Positions 33,873-46,868 of a stretch of 64,000 nt of DNA are shown in pieces. A program made the translations under genes and the position numbers. The notes beneath the pieces are model-generated. The model had not been told where the DNA came from, searched no databases, and saw nothing but the letters and a program-made list of their open reading frames with translations. The stretch's first letter is position 1. The number at the start of each line of letters is the position of its first letter. Location: assembly GCA_963678675.1 (NCBI GenBank), contig OY783194.1:12963635-13027634 (forward strand), read 5' to 3'. This DNA is from Xiphydria camelus. Lineage: Eukaryota > Arthropoda > Insecta > Hymenoptera > Xiphydriidae.

Positions 33873-35897
33873 AAGGACCCCGCACAAACCTTATGGGAAC
33901 TGTTTCCCGGTGAATTTGGCTGGGCTTTACATGTGTTGTTGTTGATCTTGTTGTTGTGATTCTGATCAGAAGTTATCATTGCCGCAACAACGAAAAATGG
34001 ACAGTTTTTGAGTTTTGAGACCTTAAAGTCCATATTTTTTGCTTTCCGTCATACAATCTATTGGATCGAAATAATCATGTAAAATCAGGTTTTCTGTGAA
34101 TTTTGCTAAAAATCACGTATTTCATAGTTGGTGAGCTAACGATGCTGGTCAAATAAAAAATAAGCAGTTAGGGGGGGGGGGACTTTAAAGTTTCCGCTTT
34201 TTACTCGAAACCATACGCTCTTTTTCAGCCAATTCAAGCACGCATTCAAGATCACGTGCGATCTTGTGAGCACGTGTTTGCCTGCATATACTTATGCGCG
34301 AGTGTGTGCGTGCGTGCATGTGCATAGATTTTTATTTTTTAATGTCTGATTTTCTTTCTCATTTTTTCCGAGTATCGACATTATTTTAGCGCACAAATCT
34401 TATGGAAACTGGTTCAGTACCTACTGAAATCCTCGCATACTTCACATACATATATTGTAGTTTATGACCTCCTGATCAAAAGTTACCATTGCCATAGACT
34501 CAAAAAATAGGAGACTTTGAAGTAGTATAACTTTTATTTGCGACCGTACGCTCTGCTGTATTAAACTAGTCTTATGGCTCTTAAATCCTGGTGAATATGT
34601 CTCACCTGCACGAATATTACAGGTCATGAGTAGCTTTTCAAATATCACTGTTCCTACAAACGATGGTCGGAATTCTGAATATCGATCCTCTTAATAATTA
34701 GCATCACCGCGATATATATAGCTCGTTAATGTTCATTACCCTTCAACTTCTCTACTGCATGCCGTTTTAGATGCTGGTCATAGACCACCGCAACACAATC
34801 CGAATGAAGTAATAGAAATTCTGAATAACGAAGAGAAAGCTTTTATCAAAATGTAACCACATTAGAGATATGCGCCAGTAACAATACAGACAATCTTACT
34901 CTAATTCAGATATGTCCACGTCGTTGATCCTGGGCAACGCAAAGAGCGGGTAACATTGTACACATATGTACATTCGCATACATATGACCATTACAAGGCA
35001 AGAATATATCCATACGATTCGAACCATGTTGCACACATACCGGAGATTGATTGAGTAGAACGTAAGATCGCAAGTAAAAAACGACAACTTTAAAGTCTCC
35101 GATTTTCGAACCTGTTTCATTTTTGAGTTTGCATTTATGGTGACATTTGAACAGCTGATCATGACCTGCAATATTCGTGCAGGTGAGACATATTCACCAG
35201 GATTTAAGAGCCATAAGACTAGTTTAATACAGCAGAGCGCGCGGTCGCAAGTAAAAGTTGTACTACTTAAAAGTTTCCTATTTTTTGAGTCTATGGCAAT
35301 GGTAACTTTTGATCAGGAGGTCATAAACTACAACATATGTGAAGTACGCTAGGATTTCAGTACTGAACCAGTTTCCATAAGATTTGTGCGCTAAAACAAT
35401 GCAGATACACGGAAAAATTGAGAAAGAAAATGAGACATTAATAAATAAAAATCTATGCACATGCACGCACGCACACATTCGCGCATAAGTATATGGAGGT
35501 ACACACGTGCTCACAATATCGCACATGATCTTGAATGTGTGCTTGAATTGGCTGAAACAGAGCGTATGGTTTCGAGTAAAAAGCGGCAAAATTAAAGTCT
35601 CCCCCCCAACTTCTTATTTTTTGTCTGACCTGAATCGTTAGCTCACCAACTACAAAATACGTGACTTTTAGTAAAATTCACAGAAAACCTGATTTTACAT
35701 GATTATTTCGATCCAAAATAGATCGTATGACGGAGAGCAAAAAGTATGCACTTTAAGGTCTCAAAACTCAAAAACTAACCATTTTTCGTTATTGTGGCAA
35801 TGAAAACTTTTGATTAGAACATCAATATCTACAACATATGTAAAGCCCAGCCAAATTCACCGGGAACCAGTTCCCATAAGGTTTGTGCGGGGTCCTT
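33873..35897. mobile_element. 2.0-kb fold-back element (TA)
   Basis: Ends AAGGACCCCGCACAAACCTT and its inverse, TA at 33871-33872 and 35898-35899. Arms of about 780 bp (33873-34655 and 35125-35897) are inverted copies that include a G-run and GT/CA-rich simple repeats. The loop (34660-35120) carries TCGGAATTCTGAATATCGAT, which also occurs in diverged form near 42995. No coding sequence recognised. Confidence 0.9.
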
Positions 35898-35899
35898 TA

Positions 35900-36179
35900 T
35901 AAAGAACAATTAATAAAAAAAAATAACAGACTTCTTAATGAACGTGAAAATTGGTATAGATGAGTTTAGTTCATTAAACTTGCTGTTCAAAAACTTTCAG
36001 AATTTTTTCACTATTTTTCTTGGAAATATCGCGGTTTGTTAGTTATAACCCATAAGAACGTATATTATTTTGTTATCAAAAAATCTTTGCAACGAGCTTC
36101 TTCAAGACTTTTTTACTTCAATCTACCGAATGCAATCATTCTCAAGCATTTCTTACTATTTTTAGTATAACGCTCGAGA
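35900..36179 (+). other. Sola-like element, possible intron
   Basis: AT-rich, no stable frame. It ends with a TTACTATTTTTAG acceptor-like sequence just before the C-terminal coding block, so it may be an intron. Confidence 0.4.
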
Positions 36180-36488
36180 AACCTTAACGTGGAAGAACTT
36201 AAAAATATGCTGCAATTACTCAACAGAAAAAAAAATTCTGAAAATGACAAAGTTAATTTTAGAGATGACGTAAAATGGATAAGAGTAAATGAATTTGGCT
36301 GTTACTTGTATAAAACTTCTTACGATGAAGAAACCCCTTTTAAGAAAGTAAATGTTTTAAAACGTCAAGGCTATACACCGAGTAATCCGAAATTGTCTCG
36401 AATTGAAGGAAAAACTGCAACAATATCTCAAGAGAAATTAGACATTATTAAAACCCAGTTACCCTATATCGACGCGGAGCACAGATAG

Positions 36489-36829
36489 TTTTATGAACAA
36501 CCAAAGAACCAAAAAAAAAAGAAGCACTGATTTCTGTTTTTTAAATCTTTGTTTTACTCATGTTTTGTATTTTTTAAGTTACTTACACCTATTATTCAAA
36601 TAAAAACTTCTAATTTTTTTGTATGAATAAAGAGGCTAATTACATATTTTCCTTTCTGGGCTGTATCATATGGGTACCTCATGATTTAATGTGTATGACA
36701 TAAAATTTCCTACTTTTAAGAACAACCCATCGGATTAAGTGATTTGTCCTCAAACCACATTCGAAAAAACTTCCAGGCAGTATTACTTAAAACGCTCTCC
36801 TGCGATATTATCAGTTTGTTAATTAGCAC
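36489..36829 (+). other. 3' non-coding part of the Sola-like element
   Basis: After the C-terminal codons come a poly-A-rich stretch and AATAAA-type signals (CAAATAAAAAC near 36597, GAATAAAG near 36625), then AT-rich sequence up to the right terminal repeat. Confidence 0.5.
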
Positions 36830-36899
36830 CTTTATCCATCCACCCCTTCAAATATCGAAGCATATTCAAGAGATCGGGACTGCTTTTCTTGGGTCTTAA

Positions 36900-37632
36900 G
36901 GGGTTACACCACTTTGAAATTTTCAAGAAATCAAAAAATTTTTGTTTGGCTGAAAATACTCTCTATGTGTGGTATATAAAATGATATGCCGTTAGTTACA
37001 AATCGATATTTAAAGTGAAAGAGCAATTTTTGAAGTGTAGAAACAGAGACGTGCACAAGCGCGCTAATGTTCTCGCGAAACTTTAAATGCGTTTTTCTCA
37101 AAACTGCATTTTAAAAACCGGTGGGCACTATAGCTCCGCCAATTTTCAATCAATCGTCTTGATTCTTTTTTCATTTTATTTGTTATATATTTATCTAGCG
37201 AAATACGTACGTTTTTTTTCAGAGTATTGATATTTGCGTTTTTTATGCCACATTAATAAAGGAAATTTAGGGCAAAATATGTCTTTTTCCTTTCAAATCG
37301 ATGCCATTTTATGAAAAATGCATATTTTTGAAAACGGCTACGTATTTCGCTAGCTTTTGAGCTACAGAAACTAATTCTTTTTCGTTCATTCTTCTAACTT
37401 AAACCTGGATTGAGTTATCATGCCCACCGCACGATCATCGATTTTCGCAGCGCTCCAGTAAATCGCCTTTAAAGCCGCCATTTTTATAAAAAAAAATACA
37501 AACAAAATTTGTTGTAGTTTAATAGTAGTATAATACCTTACTGTACTTTAATTTGGATAAGAACGTTTCAATCCTTCAGAAAAAATTCTCGAAGAACCGT
37601 AATTTTTGGGTGGGTCAAAGTGGTGTAACCCC
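36900..37632. mobile_element. 733-bp MITE with TTAA duplication
   Basis: Ends GGGGTTACACCACTTTGA and TCAAAGTGGTGTAACCCC, TTAA exactly outside both (36896-36899, 37633-37636). piggyBac and Kolobok elements both use TTAA; which one applies cannot be told. No coding recognised. It sits about 160 bp upstream of an ACE exon. Confidence 0.88.
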
Positions 37633-37796
37633 TTAAAGGCCTTCATTGTGTAGGTATTTATTTCATCTCAAGATGAATTTATACAAACACTGCAGATAAA
37701 CGTAGACAATCTTTAAAACATTAGCATTCAGAGTGAAGTCCATTAGTCTTAAGTGTTAAAATATTCATGAAGGCTAATTAATTTTCATTTTCGCAG

Positions 37797-37940
37797 ATTT
37801 ATCACTAATAATGGCAACAAGCAGAGATTGGGATGAATTACAGTACGTGTGGACTGAATGGAGGAGGCGCAGTGGTGCTCCGATCAAAGACCTTTACTAT
37901 CAGTTAGTACAGTTGAACAATGATGCAGCACGACTGAATA
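37797..37940 (+). CDS. Angiotensin-converting enzyme-like peptidase, internal exon
   Basis: A 144-nt phase 1-1 exon between TTTTCGCAG and the donor GTATGT at 37941. It encodes LSLIMATSRDWDELQYVWTE, then WRRRSGAPIKDLYYQLVQL and NNDAARLN. The order SRD..EL...W..W....G..I...Y...V.L.N.AARLN is diagnostic of the N-terminal helical part of ACE-family dipeptidyl carboxypeptidases. Its first two bases complete the aspartate codon begun by exon 7853-7949. The next exon (expected to lead to the HAYVR and GPIPAHLLG blocks) was not found downstream in the window, so the following intron exceeds 26 kb or the gene is broken. Confidence 0.9.
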
Positions 37941-37965
37941 GTATGTATTATACATTTTTAGATGC

Positions 37966-38554
<589 letters not shown>

Positions 38555-39358
38555 TGATTGTTACAGATGAAAAATTCAATCCGAAAAGTTCTACTATCTA
38601 TTTTTCGAAGTAGAATATTTAAAAAGGGTCCAAAGAGTTTCTCATTCGTGAGTCTTTCCAATAAGTACAATGTAGGTATGGTGCTATTTGCTTCCTATAT
38701 TTCAATTCAATAAGTTGCTTGAAAATAATGCATTTATTTTCAAAATATTTGTTACTAACAACTAGTGGCCTAGCTACCTATGCTATCGGAATAAAGCAGT
38801 TTCTTCGCTGATTAATTACTTACACAAACGTATAGGTTTCATACGGGGTATCCCAACCACCGTGGACAGTAGCATATATCATTCAAACAAGCATAATTTC
38901 TGAAAAACTTCTTGAACAAAAGTTGTATCGTTTAACTTAGTGCACAAAACGTACCTAATAATTTTTTAATATTCACTTCCCGTTCCAAGAACCGGCGTGC
39001 ATCTTTACGTTTTACTTGTAATTATTGTTATTTATTATAATACAAAAGTAATGTAATTATCAACGCGAATACAACAAGCCATCGAAAATTTGATTTGCAT
39101 ATCCGGAAGTCAGAGATATTCAGGATTGAATTTCCGCCCGTTTGTGCCTGTTGCATGCAATCCGACGTGCAAACGAGAAATAACTCAAACGCGCGTTTTA
39201 TTTTCTATAAGCATTATTGTCTGGAGCATGTCAAATGCTTCAAATGAAAAACCAATTCTGTGTATGTATACAGTGATCACTACTTTTACGAAAACCATAC
39301 TTATCTAACGTATCTTTTAATCGTATGACCAGGTTCAACGTTTAAACTTTTAAAATTA

Positions 39359-40229
39359 CGTGGGTCATTTGAAAAGTTTCCGGCCTTATTGACAAGCAGT
39401 CATGATAGAATTTAATTCTTGCTATTGTCTGATAGAGAGAGATAACGTTGATACATGTATCCCATAAAAATTTCAAGTCATTCCGATCAGTACTTTGCCC
39501 ATGGCACTTTTATAAAGTTGACAGGAGATGTTTCCTATCGACACAATGGTGATCAAATTTCTTTATTTGAAAGGAAACAAAAACAGAAAATAAAAGACGA
39601 GCTAGACTCAGTATACGGTGAAGTATCCCCTTCGTATACAACCGTCAAATATTGGGCGACTGAGTACAAACGTGGTCGTATCAGCATTTTTGATGATGAA
39701 CGTTCTGGGCGCCCAAAAACTGTTCCAACTGACGAAATTGTGGACTTAGTGCATGAAACTGTGACGAAAGGTCATCGGTTGACCGTGAAGGAGATCGCTG
39801 AGTCTTGTAAGATATCAGATGAATGGGTGCACAAGATTTTGCACGAGGATTTGGATATGAGAACATTATCCGCGCGCTGGGTGCTACGTTTGTTTAAAAG
39901 CGCGTACGATAGACATGTCACGCGAGTGTCTCTTGAGCTGTATAAAAAAAATCCAGCTGAATTTTTGCGACGTTTGGTAACTATCAATGAAACCTGGATC
40001 TAAAATTTCTTTGGGGGGAAAAAATTTGGGACAAATGCCGAGGTGGAAAACGCTGTAGACCGGTATTTCTCAAGTGGACAAAAATAATTTTTTTCTGACG
40101 GCTTGAAGGGTTGGGAGAAACGATGGATTAAATTTATCGAGTTACGAGGAGACTATGTTGACAATCGAATTTTTTTTACCTTGAAATATGTGTTTTTCCT
40201 AAAAAGGCCCAAAACTTTTCAAATGACCC
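39359..40229 (+). mobile_element. Mariner element, internally deleted
   Basis: TA at 39357-39358 and 40230-40231; ends CGTGGGTCATTTGAAAAGTT and its inverse AACTTTTCAAATGACCCACG. It encodes the N-terminal two thirds and the last 50 codons of a mariner transposase, with the central catalytic part deleted around 40004-40016. Confidence 0.9.
39455..40180 (+). pseudogene. Mariner transposase with missing DDE core
   Basis: From about 39580: QKIKDELDSVYGEVSPSYTT, FDDERSGRPKTVPTDEIVDL, VKEIAESCKISDEWVHKILH, LSARWVLRLFKSAYDRHVT, EFLRRLVTINETWI. The last block is normally V-D-E-T-W-I, so the first catalytic aspartate is Asn here. A stop follows; after the deletion AEVENAVDRYFSSGQK and GWEKRWIKFIELRGDYV resemble the family C-terminus. 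Not functional. Confidence 0.87.
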
Positions 40230-40239
40230 ACGTAAGTTT

Positions 40240-40760
40240 CAAAAACCTGGACATGGATTTTTTTTTATCAGCCTCTACTTCGAAATCTTCATTGATCTTG
40301 ACTTGCGCACCATAGTTTTCGATATCCAGATATTCCATTCAATAGTTTTTGGCGTCCAAGTATTTCGCTTCGCAGTTTTCGATACTTAAGTCTTCCGTCT
40401 CATACTTTTGGGTGTCCAAGCCTCCTGCTCCATAATTCTTGGTATCCAGGTCTTCCGCTCCATAATTTTCGATATCTACATTTTTTGTTCAATAGTTTTC
40501 ATGGGGTGTAGTGGAAGACCTGAATATCGAAAACTAATGGGTGGAGGACCAGGACACCGAAAACTATGGAGCGGAAGACCTGGACACCAGAACTATTATG
40601 GATCACAAGACCTAGAAATTAAGAATTTTAAAGCGGAAGGCCTGAACACTAAAAATTGTGAGGTGAAAGACTTGCCTACCGAAAACTATGAAGCAAAAAA
40701 CTTTGACATCGAAAAGTAAAGATCGAAAAACCTGGGCATCGGAAACTCTGGGGCGGAAAA
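40240..40760. repeat. Degenerate tandem repeat, 33-36 bp period, copy B, as an inverted pair
   Basis: The left half (40290-40500) has units such as TTTTCGATATCCAGGTCTTC in one orientation; the right half (40505-40760) has GAAAACTATGGAGCGGAAGA in the other. The orientation switch is at about 40500. The same repeat forms 14455-14830. Confidence 0.8.
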
Positions 40761-41185
40761 ATACAATAGTTTTTCTGAATGTAGTGGTCACTGTGTACAT
40801 ACATAACATTGGATTTTGATTTCAAATATTTTGCACGCTCCAGACGAGAATGTTTTTGGAAAAGGCAACGCTTGACCTACTCCTCATTTGTAAGTCGGAT
40901 TGTACGCAATAGGCGCAAACGGATGGAATTCAACCCTGTATATCTCGGATTTCCGAATATGCAAATCGAATTTTCGAAAACTTGTACTCGTGTTAATAAT
41001 TAAAATACTCTTTTGTATTATAATAAATAATAGTTACAAGTCAAAACTGAAAGTTGGTTGCCGGCTTTTCAAACTGGAAGTGTATATTACAAAATTATTA
41101 TGTACGTTTTGTGCGCCAAGTCAAATGGTACAACTTTTGTTAAAAATATTGTTCAGTAATCACGCTCGATTGGGAGATTATGCTA

Positions 41186-41473
41186 TTTTTTACAATGGTT
41201 ATGACATCTTGTAGATCAGGTTCACCGAGAACAAATTTTAATTGAAGCAATGAATATTTAATTGAATTGACCAATAAATGCAATATTTAAAATGTACTAG
41301 TAAAATAATTAGGGGAAGCCCTGGCAAAGAGGATATACCGGGCAATACGAATAATCGTATTATTAATTGACATGGGCTCTACTATATGATGCTGCCTGTT
41401 GCATCGAGAGTACCATCTCGTAGTTACTTAGAAAACGAATTAATAGCGAATGAGGTTGGAGACGTTGTCGATA
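41186..41473. other. No gene recognised
   Basis: AT-rich spacer between the fold-back and the next mariner. Confidence 0.35.
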
Positions 41474-41609
41474 TACAGAGTGGGGCAACTTGTTTATTTG
41501 AATTTGGCACCCTGAAGCGATGGTTGCTCCTAGGAAGGTGGGAGTAGTCACATTGGAGAGGGCGGGGCGTAAAGTGGTAGCTCCGCTTGGTTTAGTTAGC
41601 ATTATGGAG

Positions 41610-42206
41610 TGGACGAAGGTGGATCGCGCGTTCGCTCTCGAGGCATACTTTTCTAACGGTCGCTCAATCATCGCCACGCAACGTGCTTTCCGTACCCGTT
41701 TCAATATTGCGCCCCGTAATCGTGTTCCTGGCCGGCAGTCGATTGTTTCATGGGTAAGCAACTTCAGGGAAACTGGTCATGTTAAGAAAAAAACCTGGGC
41801 TTCCACGAACAGCAAGGTTACCTAAAAACTTTCGGTGACTTCTGACCATCATGTCCACATCATTCAGGAATTTTTCCTACCAACACTCAACGATATGGAT
41901 GTGGGAGATGTATGGTTCCAGCAGGACGGTGCCACAGCCCACACAGCACGTGTGTTAATGACTGTTTTGCGGCAACACTTCCCAGGACGCCTCATCTCCT
42001 TTAGAGACGATCTGCAATGGCCAGCATGGTCGCCTAATTTAACCCCCGGCGACTATTTTTTATGGGGATATCTAAAACCACTTGTTTACAACGATCGTCC
42101 TAAGACCCTGGCTCACCTAATGAACGACATTCGTCAAGCTGTCGCCAACATACCCGTCGATATGCTGGAAAGAATTGAACGAAATTTCCGAGTTCGATTA
42201 ACGTAG
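41610..42206 (+). pseudogene. Mariner-like transposase with DUF4817 helix-turn-helix, internal deletion
   Basis: MEWTKVDRAFALEAYFSNG, IIATQRAFRTRFNIAPRNR and QSIVSWVSNFRETGHVKKK form the DUF4817 DNA-binding region. A stop near 41822 and a deletion follow. Then VGDVWFQQDGATAHTARVLM (second catalytic D), WPAWSPNLTPGDYFLWGYLK (third catalytic D) and VANIPVDMLERIERNFRVRL, with a stop at 42206. The first catalytic aspartate region is lost, so it is dead. Confidence 0.87.
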
Positions 42207-42351
42207 TGTATTGAGAATAATGGACGCCACCTGCCTGATATCATCTTTAAAACTGTGTACACGTAAAATTTAAATTTTATACTTGATGCTGTTCACAGAA
42301 TTAAATATACATATCGCACACCTAGATCAAAACAGTATCAACTCAAAAAAT

Positions 42352-43440
42352 GAATTTTCTTAGTTAACCGTTTATTCGGATTCTACAAACGAAGCTCCAT
42401 AAACCAATAGAACAGATTTACCGATATCTTGAATAGTTTCTGAAGAATGTCATTATAAGTCAGTTTTGTTGAATATATGTGCACATGACCACTCCACGAA
42501 CACCGTTACATTTTTAGTTTCTGCCGTGACAGCGAGAAGGATGCACGTATATTGATGGTACTAAACTGTGCTATTTCGAGTTGCAACGGTTTTGTTGGTA
42601 TAATTCGTGAATTTGTTCAGCATTATTTGCAGTTACTACAGTGTTGCTGACTAAATCATAATCGAACTGACGACTACGCACTGCTGGATTTCGAGATGTA
42701 CCAGTTTTGATTACACAGGTAAGTGAAAAGTTTACGATTATTTTGACTTATTTCGGTTTTGATCAAACACTTTTGAGATATCAAGTTACAACAGTTTTCT
42801 TGAGTCATTTTTTAGTTTCATTATTTCTCGAGAAAACACATGATACATTTTTAATAAAATAGCATAATGCATTTTTACAATTAATACACTTTTTTGATTA
42901 CGCCTGAGCAAAAAGGCGGTTAGTTCAATTTCTGAGTGATTATTTTAGAGTTGATACACTTTTCATGGTTATTGAATATTGCTCCGACAAGCGTTGGCCG
43001 GAATTATGAGTATCGATTCTTAGTAAGTAGTATCACAGCGATAAACATATCTAGTTAATCAAGGGTCAATTCCGACGGCAAGGCGGACGGTATGTTCCAT
43101 GAACCGTAGCTATTTATGCGCGAATATCCCGTTCTAACGGTGCCTTGTGACCGCAGTGCACCGCAGCTAATACAGCTTTATTGCCGGGCCTTTCCGGACC
43201 TTCGAACCTCAATGCATTCCGAGAAGGGATTATTCTTGAGTCAGCAGTCTACTTCCTCTAACGGCATCTAGTACGTCACGGGAAATTCCAAGTACGGAAC
43301 GCACCTGCCTTCTTCGAAACCTCTTCACACCTTTCGGAATGCTAAGAGCTTGTACCTCCCCCGCCGGAGAGCTAGTCACCTTTCAGCCAATCAGGACACA
43401 TCGAACTGCCCACGCCATCCCCACTATCTATTAGCCATCT
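42352..43440. other. Left subterminal region of the 14.2-kb element, no gene recognised
   Basis: Contains recurring short motifs (AGTTGATACACTTTTCA at 42954, AATTAATACACTTTTTTGAT near 42880, TTTTGATCAAACACTTTTGA at 42757) resembling subterminal transposase-binding repeats. 42985-43070 is related to the loop of the 33873-35897 fold-back. Confidence 0.45.
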
Positions 43441-43560
43441 ATTAGCTGTAGAGTATATAAACTGCAACCGAATGTTTGTTATTCAATGTGTCTTCGACAA
43501 AGTGACCAGTGCCACAGCCAGCATAGAGTTTCCAATCCAGCGCATTCAGGTAGTAAGTCC
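43440..43560 (+). promoter_or_regulatory. Candidate TATA promoter and first exon
   Basis: AGAGTATATAAACTGC at about 43450-43465 is a good TATA box; a start about 30 bases on (TATTCAATGTGTC) would be normal. Downstream, CATTCAG/GTAGTAAGT near 43556 could be the donor of a non-coding first exon, with an acceptor at 43973 (TTATTTCAG). Inference from motifs only. Confidence 0.4.
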
Positions 43561-43973
43561 TTCAACTTGCCGTTCGTTTCATTTCAATGCATATCCGTTT
43601 CACTCAGGTGACTAGTCAGTTCACTTGCCGTCCGAGGTATACCAGTGTAGTTTATCGTATATAGTGCATTCGGAACAGTTAATTGTAAACCACGGTTAAA
43701 CCATCAAGCTACTGTATCTCTTTAATTCAAATATATTAGCCGTAATGTAGTGAGTGCAGTGTCAAGTCATTTGACCTAACCGCTCGGTTTCATTCCATCT
43801 AACCACGCGTTCAAATCAATCGTCGTGAACCTTTAAAATCCGCCTTGCGGTATGTTTGGTCAGTAGCCGTGTCACGAACGAGTGTCTTCGGGATTTACGA
43901 CCCCGCGGAGATCTAGCATCGATCGCACGGCTTCCGGATAAATGTGCATTGAGATTTTTTGTTATTTCAGAAA

Positions 43974-44610
43974 AATATGAATAGGGATGGAATGCGTGGA
44001 TGTCTTTTAGTCAACCTGGCGAAGGAAAACGTTTTGATAATTCCAACTGACCAATCAAATCAAGCGACTCACATAGCTTCACCTAATATCGAGTCTGATA
44101 TCCATAGTCCTATGCCATGCACCTCTAAAGTACAGGAAAAGAAACAAACTGATTACTCTATATTTCACCAATCCAAAGGGTGAAAGTGACGCTGACAATT
44201 CTGATGCGCGGATCCAAATTTTATGCCTCATGTTGAAAAGGTAATACCATGTAAAGTGGTGCCTTCTTCTTCCTCTTCATCTTCAACCGGCAGCAGCTCG
44301 AGCAGCTCATGAAGCAATTCTTCTGGGTCTGAAGATGACAATGTAGATCATTTTGATGCTGATCGACATAAAATTCAAGAAGATACTGGATGCAATGACT
44401 CTCAGAATCCTACCGTTGTTGTTGAAGTTCTCGAACAAGAGCCTATTACACTGGTCAACAGTGATTTGTCACACGAATCAGACCAGGTGATTCTTATAGA
44501 CATATATACCCTAAAAACGAATCTGACTCTCAAATTTGCGACGTGGGTCAGGATTTCGAGATACTTGAGGTTAAATATACGAAAACGGACTATTTTGGCC
44601 ATATTCACGG
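43974..44610 (+). pseudogene. N-terminal fragment of an unidentified transposase-like protein
   Basis: After TTTTTTGTTATTTCAG comes ATGAATAGGG (MNRDGMRGCLLVNLAKENVL), then CTSKVQEKKQTDYSIFHQS, a shift near 44185, then ESDADNSDADPNF, a Ser-rich run interrupted by a stop near 44310, and VVVEVLEQEPITLVNSDLSH. The layout (short basic start, acidic DSD/DAD motif, Ser-rich linker) resembles the start of the DUF7869-type gene at 17406, but similarity is too weak for a firm assignment. Confidence 0.45.
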
Positions 44611-45082
44611 ATCTATTACAATGAAACTAAAAACTTTTTCTTAATTGCACTTACAGCATTTGAAAGTGTCATTTTTGAACTTTTCAATACATTACTTGAT
44701 TGTTCCTAAATTGTTTTACAAAGCCAAATTTCAGTACAAGTCGATCATGTTGGTCCACCGCACCAAGCGCGTGATACACTTAGGTGCGTAGCGCGGTGGA
44801 CCTAAACGATAGACTTGTCGTACTGAAATTTGCGTTTAGGAACAATCAGGTAATGTATTGAAAAGTTCAAAAAGACACTTTCAAATGCTGTAAGTGCAAT
44901 TAAGAAAAATTGTTTAGTTTCATTGTAATAGACCCGTGAATATGGCCAAAATCGCCCGTTTTCGTATATTTAACCTCAAGTATTTCAAGATCCTGACGTG
45001 ACACGTAAATTTGAGAGTCAGATTCGTTTTTAGTGCATATAAATCTATAAGAATCACCTGGTCTGGTTTGTGTGACAGAAAA
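44464..45082. mobile_element. Palindromic MITE, 0.62 kb
   Basis: Arms of about 280 bp, starting TTGTCACACGAATCAGACCA and ending with the inverse, with a central TTGGTCCACCGCACC / GGTGCG...GCGGTGGACC dyad. It overlaps the end of the open frame of the preceding entry, so that frame's last codons are element sequence. Confidence 0.82.
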
Positions 45083-45830
45083 AAAATGTAATTTTGTTGG
45101 CCAGTGTATTTGTGTACTTCTTCATTTGTAACAATTATCTTCGACTTGCCGCGGAATTTTTTAACACTTAGGTTACAATTAAGACACTTACCTATTTCAC
45201 TTTATCAATACTGAGTGCACTGCATACGTTCCGATACACTTCGTTACATACATTGGTTAACGCATATTTGGTTTCGGCTTATATAGCTTAAATGTAAAAG
45301 TAATTGGACTACGGTGGGAGTAGCGTGGATTGATGCATTGCGCCCTGATTGGCTAGAAGAGAATTTAGAACAAGGTTGACATTGGGTATTTTCCGAGTTC
45401 CGGTTCTAGTTGGCAAGGAGTTAGGCTACGCGGAATGATAAAACGACTTGGTAAGACAGGTATTACGTTTAACTGATCGGTCATCTATTGAATTCGTCAT
45501 TTCTCCCCTTTACAAGCTCCCCTTTACTACGAAAGACGGCTTATTCCGACCCTTTCGTTAATTAGACTTTTCGAGAAAGGTGCGGAGCTACAAGCTCATT
45601 AGCAGCCTAGATTCGCGGAAACATATCGCCTCACCATTGTGACTGGTGCAGGTGAGATTGACTCTAGATTAGCGAGGTACATAGATCGCGATGATACCGA
45701 GTGGTAAGAACCGATATATCGAAGTTCGTTTAATGTGCGACGGAACAAGGTTGTTTGGCTCATATTTCAATTATCCATGGAATATTTTTAATGTGAATGT
45801 GTGAAGAAAAAAATCCCAACAATAGCCAAA
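45083..45830. other. No gene recognised
   Basis: Mixed sequence without a supported gene. Weak similarity in layout to 43060-43500 (short GC-richer stretch, TTCCGAGTTCCGGTTC). Confidence 0.35.
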
Positions 45831-45837
45831 CGTGATC

Positions 45838-46040
45838 AGTTAAAAGGATGTACTAAGATACTCTACTTGTGATTGTGCTATTGGCTGTAGGATAGTAGGA
45901 TGCTGTTCGCATATAGCTGCTGTAATTTATTATTAGTCACATGCCCGCTAAATATAAAAAATCTAAAATTGTTAGACCTGCCGAAATATTTACCAATAAA
46001 TTTGATGTAACCAACTCGCACGGAGAAAAGTTTGTGGCAG
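45838..46040 (+). pseudogene. SWIM-type zinc finger fragment, second copy
   Basis: Reads STCDCAIGCRIVGCCSHIAA, then VIYY, a stop, SHAR and KIVRPAEIFTNKF. Same C-x-C...C-x-H finger and VRPAEI motif as 18963-19168. Two diverged fragments of the same C-terminus in separate elements point to one underlying mobile gene family. Confidence 0.65.
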
Positions 46041-46243
46041 TCTCTCATAAAAAAAGATGGTAACCAGTACCATAATGTATAACAGGTTTGACTTATTCCC
46101 GAATGATGAGAAACATTCCTATACTGTATGACAAATTAACATATGATAAATTTTATCTTACCATTTAGTAGATATTTTCACATCGTATGAGAATAAATAG
46201 CTCTCCGTATAATGATCCTTCTGATCGTATGTGTGGTAAAGAC

Positions 46244-46475
46244 TATCATACTCTATGCGAGAGACCACGTGGACGTACATAAATGTTTCCAACTGCAGTA
46301 TAGTAAAGGTTACCATCCTGTATTTGAGAGACCGCGTAAAGGTATAGAAATGATTTCAGTCGCAGTGTAGTAAAGGTTATCTTCCTGTATTTGAGAGAGC
46401 GCGTGAAGGTATAGAAATGATTCCAACTACAGTATAGTAAAGGTTTCCACCCTGTATTTGAGAGACCGCATGGGG
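46244..46475. repeat. Tandem repeat, 67-bp period, about 3.5 units
   Basis: Starts of units at about 46238, 46305, 46372 and 46439 share AGTAAAGGTT, CCTGTATTTGAGAGACCGCG and GGTATAGAAATGATT. The 88-codon frame over it is repeat-encoded and not a gene. Confidence 0.85.
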
Positions 46476-46665
46476 GTATAGCAGTACCCAAAATATCGTT
46501 ATGAAAGATCACAATATAGTATAAATGTGGCTAATATGATTCGTATAAGAATGTTTCTTATTCTATATCAAAGTAACAATAATCCGGTAGTAGCTGTTAA
46601 AATTATGCATAGTAGATGATGTAAGGCAGTATAAAAAACACCCAGAACTAGGTTTTTAATACGCG

Positions 46666-46868
46666 GAGAAAAGAAGACAATACTCGCTCTCATACTGAAT
46701 GGTATATTTGACTTTTTGCGAAAAGAATTCGTTTATTGCATTACTGTTTGAAAACAATTCATAATTGTTAATTGTTTGCAAACAGTAAAGCAGTGAACGA
46801 ACTCTTTCCGCAAAAAGTCAAATATACTATTCAGTATGAGAGGCGAGTATTGTCCTCTTTTCTTCTTG
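46666..46868. mobile_element. Palindromic MITE, 0.2 kb
   Basis: Arms of about 95 bp (GAGAAAAGAAGACAATACTC ... CAAACAGTAA and inverse) around a short AT loop. Confidence 0.75.

Larger units (their letters stand above)
38890..41185. mobile_element. 2.3-kb fold-back with a mariner nested in it
   Basis: Diverged inverted arms of about 430 bp: ACAAAAGTTGTATC and GTGCACAAAACGTACCTA in the left arm match inverted forms at 41096-41160, and CATATCCGGAAGTCAGAGAT matches an inverted form at 40940-40970. The middle holds the 33-36 bp repeat tract (40240-40760) and a mariner insertion (39359-40229). Outer ends are approximate. Confidence 0.75.

Noticed and set aside
39455..39560. Start codon at 39455 for the mariner transposase
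   Set aside because: The first 30-40 codons do not resemble mariner N-termini; homology begins near 39580, and the copy is dead.
46246..46512. 88-codon minus-strand frame
   Set aside because: Encoded by 67-bp tandem repeats; the apparent internal peptide repeat simply follows the DNA repeat.
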